Shown here piece by piece: positions 19,639-28,906 of a stretch of 36,267 nt of DNA. The translations under genes were made by a program, and so were the position numbers. The DNA lies in assembly GCA_049999765.1 (NCBI GenBank), contig JBNGIQ010004505.1:1-36267 (forward strand), read 5' to 3'. The notes beneath the pieces are model-generated. The model did not search any database. It had not been told where the DNA came from and saw only the letters and a program-made list of their open reading frames with translations. Positions within the stretch are counted from its first letter, which is position 1. Each line of letters starts with the position of its first letter. The DNA is from Phaeoceros laevis. Taxonomy: Eukaryota > Anthocerotophyta > Anthocerotopsida > Notothyladales.

Positions 19639-22522
19639 TCAAAAGGATATCTTCAGCTCGTCCATAGGATTCTTCAGCAATGCCCATGACGTATTCAAGA
19701 TACAAGCTCTAACTAGCAGATCGTTGAGTGCCTCATGTTTACTCTTGAGCATCTTCTCCATCTGATGAATAACCACTTTCAGGAGACAACTATGCAACAA
19801 GGGCGAACGAAGGCTTCAGGTAAATAATCAGGCAGAAGAAGGTCCGGCTTACGTCATTCAGCTCCAATTCAAACCTAACCGCCAACTCAAGGGAATCTGT
19901 GCACACATAATCCAACTCGGTCTCTGGTAAACCATGCTGCCGGTGATGTTGCATGTCTGTTTCTGCTGGTGGTGTCGGACAGGATGTAGTTTCATTAACC
20001 TGTCACATGGAACAAACTTAGTCTGTAAGTAAGGCTCTCTTCATGTCAAGCATTTTGGCAACTGCTTCACAGTGAACAGTCCGCAGCATGCGATGCGTGC
20101 TAGTGCTCACGATGCATGGCCCAGTAACTCTACACTACCAGCGCACAATCAAAAAAATTTCAACCCCAAAATCTTCTTACAGGTTTGACGGGAGTCTGAA
20201 TCAGAGCAAGGCTTGAATCTCCCTCCCGACACTGTATATTCGTATCCTTGCGAATGCCACATTAGCTTGAATTTGTCAGAAAAGTCGAAAGTGAGGGGCA
20301 AACGAGAAGCATCCCGTTTCCAGCTAAGGTACATGTCATTTACCTCGTTTGCCTCTGATACTTGTTCACATTCCGAAGTCGAAGCTGTAGGCCGGCTGGG
20401 GATAGGGAGGTTAGTTTTGGAACTAGGCTCTTTACGCTGGTTAATAGGGGCCGGAGGCGTAAGGTACCTGCTCGAATTTATACTCCCAGAGCCCTTTGAA
20501 TTTACCTGCTGCTGTGCTCTTGGGGATTGTTGTCGGGCACAGAGGGTCCTATATCTTGCTTCATGGGTCTCTCCGTTGGAAACTTGGCTCGAGAAAGAAT
20601 CAACACGGCTTCACTAATCGCAAATTGCATTGCTTTCACACTTGAACAAACCAAACTTGTGCTTAAAATGATGAGGTAAAACCTGATCAGGTGCCTTTGT
20701 CTCCGAAAGTCGAGTCAGCTTAGTGAGGTACGATGACCGTTGTGTCAGAGACACTGGTCCCCTTAGCACATGCGGCTTAGGCATGGTAACTGCTAATTTC
20801 CTGGTCTGTTTCAACAATGAGGGTGCATTGGATTCTTGGTGGGTGGACCTGCAACCAACTGTTAGTAATATTGGTCCCTTCAGCTGCCGTCACGTGACCC
20901 TCTTATGGATACGCAAAAAGCACGGCTCACCGAGATATCCCCAAGTTGTTCAGTTGCAGCTTAGAAAATTTCTTTTGGTCCAAAGAAGCTCCACCGCCTT
21001 GAGGTCGAAGGGGCACATCAGGACGTGTATGTGAGATGGTCTTCTTCGCTTCGAGCTCGCAGTTAGTATCGGATCTGGCCTTTGGAGAAAGTTTTCTCTT
21101 CCCCTTCCTGGTCACTACAGGCGCATCCTTGTGACTAGCTGCGAAAGCGCCATTCTCCGTACTAAAAGCGGGCAAACTCCCAAGTTGGGCCTTCCCTCCA
21201 TTTACAAATACATTGGCTAGTCTTTGCTTGCACACTTTGACCTCAGGCATCTTAACAGAGACTAGCCTCAGAGCACACTTTGGTCCCTTCAGCTCCGCGT
21301 CAGGACAGATGGAGTGAATTTTGCTGTCGGGCTCCTTTACCTCATTATCAAGTAGCTCAGACGATTGCGGAGGTGGCAGCTTGAGGTGTCGCAAGCTCAC
21401 CTCAGTTGCGGATTTCAGCTTCGTGTAGTTTGTCGAAGGCGCCGTTGTCTTGATCATCGCATCATGAGGGAATGTGAGAGTCAGGTTTTTTGAGGTAGGC
21501 CGACGGACTTCCTCGTCTGCGGTAGCTGGTTTCCGTATTTGAACTGCCGAGGAAGCTTCTTCAGAATGGCCTGCACCAGATCCGGCTGTCTGGCCCTGCA
21601 GAAGGTCATGATCAACGTCTTTTGATGAATCTGTCCTTGGCTGGCTCAACTCAGCTACAGGAATAATGGCCGAGTTGTTTTTAGGCATTGCAATTCCCTC
21701 CTCGGGTGCACAGACTTCTTCGGTGGCTTCTTGTGGATTATCAGCCTTCGCAATTTGATCTTGTTCAGGGCCACGTACTGCATCAGTATCCTCTTCTTGA
21801 ACCTTGGGAGTTGCAAAATCAGCGGACGTTGCCTGTCCCTCCTGAGAGAAGTTAGTGGCTTCTGACATGATTGCATCCACTGCACCAAATTCCTCCACCT
21901 CCAAACCAGCTTCAGACGTTTCTTTCTGTTGAAACTTATCTGCAAATAGCATATCCATGTCATTATCTGGTTGCCTCCGACTATGCTTGGGAGGGTTTGT
22001 GCTTGTCTTCGCTGCCTTTTGCTTAGCAGGCGGGCTTCCGTCGCTAAACGGCATATCAATGTCGAAGGCCATAAGTTTGCTGAAGCCTGCATCAAAATCA
22101 ATATCCATATCCCTGCCAAAACATGTAACAAGATTTTCATCCATCCGCTGACAATCGACGGGTATTCAATTGAAGCTCAGCTACGCTGCAACAGCTCAAA
22201 ACACAATTGATTACTTCAAGAGACCTTCAAGACTTATTTAGATACTGGACAAGTCAGCGCCTTACAGCTTTGAGATTGAAAAATTCCTCTGTGCATTTGA
22301 TGGAGGAGTATCATCCTCAAAGTCCAACGCTAAAGAACTTTTGATGCCTCCGGGTTTCCAATTAAGAAAATCGTTGTCGAAGTCATCTTGCAAAACCAGA
22401 ACATCCTATCAGGACTCAGATGAACACAATGCAGACAGTCTTGTTTCACTTGTGGCACCACCTTGAAAACGACTTGCTCTTTCTTCAGGCGTCAGCTCCT
22501 GCACCGGCTTTCGAGTGGCCAT
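19639..22522 (-). CDS. Conserved plant protein of unknown function, At4g18490-like
   Basis: Proposed exons on the minus strand: 22522-22462, 22386-22266, 22112-20931, 20848-20683, 20582-20506, 20395-20344, 19999-19853 and 19761-19639. All are GT-AG and in phase, giving 642 residues. Joining exons 1-3 gives an N-terminal block DDFDNDFLNWK, then ISKLDMDIDFDAGFSKLMAF and FDIDMPFSDGSPP. It resembles, from memory, the start of the uncharacterised Arabidopsis protein At4g18490. The large middle exon is low-complexity, Ser/Glu/Lys-rich and probably disordered. The last exon reads MEKMLKSKHEALNDLLVRA, a short coiled coil. Exons 1-4 are well supported by phase and sequence. Exons 5-6 are tentative, because another frame stays open across 20340-20590. 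The final exon has a competing acceptor. No function should be assigned. Confidence 0.55.
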
Positions 22523-22769
22523 TCTGCCAGCCTCGGTCCGCCTTGAACTGCGCCTCGTGGTCTCCCGGATCTGTCAGCCAGACTACACCCCGAGTCAGCT
22601 GAAGCTTACGCGAAGTCTCATCGTTTTTAGACGTCGGCTCACAGAACACGAGTTTTTGACACCACCGGTAAGAATTTGGCTAGGGCTTGGCTAACGCAAG
22701 CAAAGCCAATCCAGGGGTTTTGAATTGCTCGGAAAGAGGGAGTCGTGGTGATCCAGCCTACACCAAGAC
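22523..22769. promoter_or_regulatory. Divergent promoter between At4g18490-like gene and BTZ
   Basis: Only 247 bp separate the two start codons, which face away from each other, so both leaders and a shared core promoter must fit here. No TATA box is visible and the region is moderately GC-rich. TAGGGCTTGG near 22681 is only loosely similar to a telo-box. Confidence 0.6.
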
Positions 22770-25700
22770 ATGGCGCTGCGAGGAGTCCCGGGAGCGCCGT
22801 CCGATGCCCTGTCTTCAGGCGTTGAAGAGGGTGACTTCGAGAGCGACAGTGACGGAGCATCGACTCTGGTCCCAAGACGTCGTCGGGCCAGCGACGACGA
22901 AAGCGGGCGAGCTGGGGAAGGCTTAAGAGGAAGCGGAGGAGGCACCAGGGCAGCCGGGGATGTCGGAGTGGTAGACGCAGCTTCTTCTGTAGAGGACGAC
23001 GGGTCCCGAGTGGACGGGCCGCCCTACTCGGACGAGGACGGCGATGCTGAGGAGGGTCCGCTAATGGACGATGATGAGGAGGATGAAGAGGACGAGGATG
23101 ATGGTGGGGTTATGGTGCCCAGGCGGCGGAGGAAAGGCAGCGATGAGGAGGACGACGAGGATACTGAGGACGAGGATGACGAAGAGGACCTGGAGGGGGG
23201 GAGCGTCAGCGAGCCCAGGAAGAATGCTGACACTCAGGCTGGTGCAGCTGCCAAGGACGGTGCTGGGGATGACAAGAAGGAGGCGGAACCGTTTGTGGTT
23301 CCCACTACTGGAGCATTCTACATGCACGATGACCGCTTCCGCGACAGCGGTGGTGCACGGCCCAGGTTTGGAGCTTACTGTCGCCTATACAGAGCTTTAG
23401 TGCTGGTTGAGAATTGAACTTGAATTGAGACCTCTTTGGCGAGAGCATTCTATCCAGTTGCTGCAAGAGGGGTCCAGAATTTGGAGTCAGAGGTCGTTTC
23501 CTTGTATGATTGTTGTAGATACACTCGACGATCTTGCTTGTGTTTCTTGCAATTCGAGCTCCTCATTAGCTGGGTGAGCTCGATTCCGTTTATTGCTTCT
23601 ACTCACATGATGGTCTACACTTCGTCACATCCTTAATCAGCAACTTTTGGCTCTTGAAGTCAGACTTTGGTGAAGTGATGCGAAGATTTCGCATGTGCAT
23701 ATATGGAGGTTGTCTGCGAGATCCATTGTTAGGCAGTGGAACTTACTTCCTTTTCTTGCAGACGCAGTTTGGGTGGAAGGAAATTGTGGGAGGCGAAGGA
23801 TGAAAAGCCTTGGGTTCATGACATGTTTGAGGAGTTAAACGTTCGGGATGAGCAGTATTCTGGAGAGGTATTATTGCTTGTATCAGCAAATGTGGAACTC
23901 TAATACCCGGGTTTGGCACAGCTTCTGACTTTGATTTGCTCTGCCACTTTACAGGCCAATCGCAGAGGTGGAAGAGGTGCAGGGCGTGGTCGTGGCAGGG
24001 GGAGGGGAAGGGGTAGAGGTGGAGCCAGAACCCCTGTGCATGATGAAGCTGGTAGTACAACACGTGGCCGACGGGGACGGGGAAGAGGTTGTGGGGTGAA
24101 GTCAGAGAATGCTGGAAGGGGAGGCGAAACCGGTGCAAGCAATAAGTGCGTGCCACTTTTGTCCACTAGTTGCATTTGTCCACCTTCCAACTCCTCTCTG
24201 TTTGTGTACAATATGTGGACGTGAATTTGCTACTTTCTGGGCTAGATCTACTTCCGCATGGTGGGTGGGAACACTTGTTTAGCACTATGGTGTTAGCATG
24301 TCTGATGATTTAGACGAGTGTATTTAGAGAGTTTTTTAGACTTCAAATGTAACTAATGTCGTACTTTAGAAATATGCTTTGACAAGTCCCTTTGCTCTGT
24401 GTAGTGATGTGGTGAGAAGCGATGATGCAATCATTCCTGAAAAGGAAACCAACAGCCCAGTCATTAAACAGGTGGAGAATGTTTCAAGCAAGAAGCCCCA
24501 AGGAGGTTCACACCTCAGCTCAGCCTCGCCTCCTTTCTTTCCCTCAGGAGCATTGCAGCAGCCAAAGGTAGCTAGCAAGGACGAGGTCAATAAAAGGGGC
24601 CAGGGCAAGCTTAGGGATGGGCAGGGCCCTGTGGCGACAAGGACCATGTCCAGCAAGAGCCTCTCAAGCTCCGGAGCTGTATATGTTTCCAAATCCGCTT
24701 CATCTCCTGGCAAGGCAGCTGTGGTTACTGGGCAAAACCTGGTGAGTTCTGGACTTGTCCCCAAAGCAAATCCAGGTGCTCTGCAAGCAGGTAAGGTTTC
24801 CCCATTGTCTTCAATGCTGCACCAACAATTTCAGGGAAACTCGTCAGCTTTTCCTGCATCACAAACGACTACCTCCCAGCAATATGGCAAGGGAGCAAAT
24901 CATGCGCAGACAGGAACTCATGTTAGGCCTCAACAGTCACAAGCTCAATCACAACTACTGCCCCAGACGCAAGGGCAAACAGGAAATGCCCGAACGGCAG
25001 CTGCAAGACTCAATGTAGCTGGTTCAGGGAGTTCATCACAATCTGGCAGTAGTCGTTTCAAGTCTGTCACTGGTGCTAGAGTTGGTAGGGGTGGGAACGT
25101 GAGTCTTGGGAGGGGGCAGTATGTGTACAACAATGGATCTGGCAGTGGCATGCATATTGGAGAATCAGGTTATGCACAGCCACCTGTAGGCCCTGGTAAG
25201 TGGTCATTTTTGTCCAAATGCAGGTTGCCCTAGAATAACATAGTGTAGGAGTGTGCTTTGTAGGATGTGTTTGTTGCAAGGCCCTGTGCTTAGGAGGATA
25301 ATTTCCTTGTTGACATTGGTTGATCAGTTGCTCTACAATACGCGGGTCAATCGCAAGGAGGCATAACAGTTCCTACTGTGGGAATGGCGATTCCCAACTA
25401 CTCAGGTCAACCACCATATGGTTTTACAAACTCTGAAGTGACGTGGTGAGTCGATGTGGTATCCTTGTTGAAAGTAGATTTGGTGTTCTGAGTTGCTGTG
25501 TCTGGACGTGTTTGTTTGGTTCATGGTCCACGGAAGATAACCGAGTCTTGAGTGTTCCTCTCTTTTCTTCAGGGTTCCTGTGATAGCACAGGGGGGAGGC
25601 GTTGGGGGAGGATTCGCTTCACCTTACATAGCGATTGATGGTGCACCTACTCCAATGTACTATGCACAACCGTCCGCACAAGCTGCATCTTACCGCCCCA

Positions 25701-26338
25701 CTGGGTCAGTAATTTGAGCACATATTAGCTACATGTATCCCTGGGTCTTATTGTGAAATGCTGAGTGTTGACTGGTTGGTGAAAACTTAAAAACAATCTG
25801 AGATGGGAGGGGGAGGGGACATAACTTCCATCCATGGCAACTCAACTTTGTAGTCAGCAGTAGCTAGTTTCCGGACGTATACTTTCATGGACAGCAATGC
25901 ATAGAGGTATTCATGGAGAGAACAATTCATTCATATGATACCTGATGTGAACAGAAGGGGAGAACTGATGAGTGGCTCAAAGCTTTGGAAACCACCTCCT
26001 AGCCCAGGTTAGAGAATTTTACAGGGAACTTCATTTTAGCAATGCTAAAGAATGATAATTGGTCACTGCCGTGATACTTTCTGACATCATAATGCTTCTC
26101 TGAAGTACCTGGTATTAACACATTTCATAGTTCTCTGTTTCTGTACCTCATGAAGTGATGTGGCAATCTGTAGATCTTGGAACTGATGAATTCGGCCAGC
26201 GTCACAGCAAGCCTCGCAGGTCTTCTTCTATGTTTAAACTATAGTCAAGCTTTGGTCTGATTATGGCTGAGCGTACCACATTTTGACTTGTGGGTGTTGT
26301 CATGCCATAGATATTCAGAGATGAGTTTTGGCCAATGA
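22770..26338 (+). CDS. BTZ: Barentsz/MLN51 (CASC3) homologue, exon-junction-complex core protein
   Basis: Nine exons: 22770-23365, 23762-23867, 23955-24145, 24405-25195, 25328-25445, 25573-25704, 25955-26007, 26174-26219 and 26311-26338. All are GT-AG and in phase, giving 686 residues. Residues 1-170 are very acidic (long Asp/Glu runs around 105-145) with basic PRRRR patches. The eIF4AIII-binding SELOR module is split by intron 1: VPTTGAFYMHDDRF near 176-189 in exon 1, then GGRKLWEAKDEKPWVHD and MFEELNVRD in exon 2. Exon 3 encodes an Arg-Gly tract typical of RNA binding. Exons 4-6 are Ser/Gln/Gly-rich with GQPPYGFTNSEVTW and PYIAIDG, and the protein ends RRYSEMSFGQ. Barentsz clamps eIF4AIII on spliced mRNA and takes part in mRNA localisation and decay. 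Exon 7 is the least certain junction. It diverges from the At4g18490-like gene and lies 6 kb from UPF1. Confidence 0.91.
23955..24110 (+). repeat. Arg-Gly (RG) rich tract within BTZ
   Basis: Purine-rich DNA encodes alternating Arg and Gly for about 20 residues, a short spacer (TPVHDEAG) and a second RGRRGRGRG block. RG-rich stretches bind RNA and are targets of arginine methylation. Here it makes up most of exon 3 of the Barentsz gene. Confidence 0.85.
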
Positions 26339-27387
26339 CTGCCAAACTGGGATCGTCACATGTAGTATGTGCGCCAGAGAAGCGGCAGAGGATGATGTGG
26401 GTTCAGGGTATGATCTAGGCTCTGGGACAGGAAATGTGAACCTTATATCAGCCTTGCCGGATTCAGAGCATCTTCTCAGATGCTGTTGACTGGTCATGGC
26501 CGCTTTGATGAGTTCCGGTATCAGGAACTCAAGACCACCTGGAATGAGAGACTTCTGCTATGGCTTGAACACAATCTACCCAGGTTCTCTGCTCCAACCA
26601 CCGACCACCCAACAGGCAGGCTGGTTCCCTCAAGCGAAGCAAACAGTATGGCAATGTCTCGGCAGTCCACTAGCAGTTCTGCAAGTGGCATATCTGATGG
26701 TGATCTTGGAAAAAGTGATTGTTATCTTTGCTGTAGATCACACCTCAGCTGGAGAACCCTGTCATCACAACAAGGTGAAATGTGTAACAGGTGTCTACAC
26801 AAATTCATTTCGCCCGGGGTTCTGCAAGTGTCAAAAGTGGAGGCTCTGAGCATTGTGGGATCGAAGAATCGCAGCTTTGGGAAACTAAGCCCGGCCGGTT
26901 GCTGGTTATTTTGCGTGATCTAGGACACACTTATGGGCGATATTTGGCGAAGTCGGCCAAAGGGGACAGCTGTGGCCACCGCCACTTCTGGGCACGGCGC
27001 CATACAGATTCGACCTAACCTTTATAGAGTCTATTTTGGAGTGGAAGTTATTGCTAATCTTTTGGAGTAAACACAGCGGTAGATGGAATACTACAGCACT
27101 GGCTAGAGGCCGAAGCTCCAGGCAGCTGAAGGGTTGAATGCAGTGGCATGCGCAACTGTAAGACCTAGTTTTCAGACATTCATCGACCATCGAAAATTAT
27201 TTATTTAGATAACTGAAAGTAGCTGCGCACTATATACAGTAGACTGACAACCACAAATTGGCATTCATGTCCAACAGGATGACATAGCCACCGTTGACAA
27301 TGCTGTTGTTGGGTTCCTGTAAATTCTTTAAGACTCTGGCAATTAATTACCTTCTGGGCCTGACCCCGTTGCCGGAAGTAAAGCATC
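26339..27387. other. Convergent spacer between BTZ and the cyclic phosphodiesterase
   Basis: About 1 kb holding the two facing 3' flanks. A 147-codon frame at 26480-26923 (+) contains two CxxC pairs (CYLCC, CNRC) but resembles no family I know and overlaps a second open frame. I treat it as chance or 3' untranslated sequence. No RNA gene or repeat is evident. Confidence 0.5.
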
Positions 27388-28222
27388 TCAATCATCCTGG
27401 CTCCTGGGATGTGTGAGGTGGGGACGGTGGCCGTTCGATACTCCGGGAGTGCGTGAACGTGCGATGGCTAATTCCTCTACAACCGACAGATAAGCCCCTC
27501 CGTCGTCAGTAGTGTGGCCTTCCAGCGGCAGCTCGGCAACCTTCTTCCAGCTGGTCAGCTGCTTGTCACTCGGGTCCGTGGAGTACAGGGACAGGGCTTT
27601 AACTTCGAACTGGGTTGTCTCAAGGTCCGGCCATTGCTCCAGCAGAAATGATTTGGCTTTCACCTTGTCATCCTCTGACAGAACCCCGTACACAAGGCTC
27701 ATGTGAGGCATGTAACCTGCTCGAGGTGGCACAGGGCAAGGCAGCATCATCATCACTTTCTTGTTCACGGGACGTCAACGTGCAAGGCAGGAATTACGAT
27801 CACCAAGCTTACCACTGTTTCCCGTCTCTTGCCCGAAGGCAAGCTTGGCTTCTGTACCGGCTTCCAGCACCTGACAGTAGATTGAGCACGAGAAACACAG
27901 ACAGGCAGGCACGCGGGGGAAGAAACGGAGACTGAATTCAGAATTGGAAGCAAAATACCTGAGGCGAAGGATCAGCAAGCAAGTAGATGCACTGGAAGAA
28001 GTCGTGGCCGGACTCAATTCGCTGGAATCCGCAAGTGTAGGGCGCCAGCGACAGGCACAGCTGGCGCAGGGCCTGTGTCGCCGCCTCTAGCGGTAAGCGG
28101 GTCGCCCCCAGCACCGTAACATGCGGCTCGAAGGGCGGCCCACCGAACTGGTCCCGCAGGGCTGCCATCGCCTCCCGCACCCGCCCCTCTCCTGCAGGGG
28201 CTTCCGCCCACACGCTGTACAT
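27388..28222 (-). CDS. Cyclic phosphodiesterase (2H phosphoesterase family)
   Basis: Three exons on the minus strand: 28222-27959, 27870-27813 and 27716-27388, GT-AG and in phase, giving 216 residues. It matches plant CPDase (Arabidopsis At4g18930, about 181 residues). It has YSVWA at the start and the two catalytic HxT/S motifs of the 2H superfamily: HVTV at 34-37 and HMSL at 112-115, the second split from its partner by both introns. The Arabidopsis enzyme hydrolyses ADP-ribose 1'',2''-cyclic phosphate, a by-product of tRNA splicing, and nucleoside 2',3'-cyclic phosphates. The protein is about 35 residues longer than the family norm, mostly after the core ends at KKVAELPLEG; the extra tail is hydrophilic. 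The gene is head-to-head with UPF1. Confidence 0.91.
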
Positions 28223-28906
28223 GGCCGCGAACTCTCTCGACTACAAAGTGGCACCGGAATTCGAGGAGTGTGTATTCCGGAACCTGCCGTTTGACAGAGC
28301 CCTTTATCGGATGCACATACACTGCGAGGCACATTATTAGAGATCCACTTATGGAAGCCCTAAACTGAGCTTCCTGGGAGCTTTCTTCTCGGGGCCTTCT
28401 TCCCTTGAGGCCATGGTGTTTCAGACGCGGCCACAGCGCCATACCTGGCCACGCAACCCCGAACTCTAGGGCCTTCGTGTCCAGTGATGCTGTGCTGCCC
28501 TTCCAGGAGGCTGCGAGGGGATCAGGCGGGAGGGTGACGACGGTGCAGGCGGTGGCGCCTGCGGCAGTCTGCTGTCCTGCTTCCGTACGAAGCGTTTCAA
28601 TTGAAGTGAAGGTATCGAGGCGGCTGCGCTTCCAGGCCGCAAGGCGACTAGTCAGGGCGAGCAGGAGCCGGCTTCGGTGCCTTTTTTTGTGGTTCGTGCT
28701 GTCATTTTCTCAGTTTGCGTGTGGGATTTCTCGGCTGCGCTGTGTGGGGGCAAGGGGCTCCGCTTTGTCCGGGTGGCTGATTCTTGTGGGAGGTGTTTTT
28801 GTGGCCCTGGGATGTAGTGGATTTTGTGTTTCCGCGCGTCGGTGGGTTGGACTTGTGGCTTTGGTCTTGAGCTTTTGACTTGACGTTTGCAGAGTGAAGT
28901 ACAGCG
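28223..28906. promoter_or_regulatory. Divergent promoter and UPF1 leader
   Basis: 684 bp separate the two start codons of the phosphodiesterase (-) and UPF1 (+). A likely UPF1 leader intron runs from GTATCG at 28612 to a TTTGCAG acceptor ending at 28892, leaving only 14 nt before the ATG. The region before the acceptor is T/G-rich, as expected for a plant intron. An open frame of 157 codons (28405-28878, +) crosses it and has no family resemblance. No TATA box is obvious, in keeping with a housekeeping bidirectional promoter. Confidence 0.5.

Noticed and set aside
20149-20640. One continuous open frame across 20590-20150 (minus) as an exon of the At4g18490-like gene
   Set aside because: It cannot be joined in phase both to the exon ending at 20683 and to the exon starting at 19999 without unlikely splice sites. 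Two smaller exons with GT-AG borders fit the phases, though this stays tentative.
26480-26923. A 147-codon frame with two CxxC pairs after Barentsz
   Set aside because: It overlaps another open frame of similar quality, lies in the expected 3' flank between convergent genes, and has no recognisable zinc-finger spacing or homology.
28405-28878. A 157-codon frame upstream of UPF1 as a separate protein
   Set aside because: It crosses the probable leader intron, is composed of Ser/Arg/Val/Leu-rich shadow-like sequence and has no family resemblance. I mention it only as an upstream frame.
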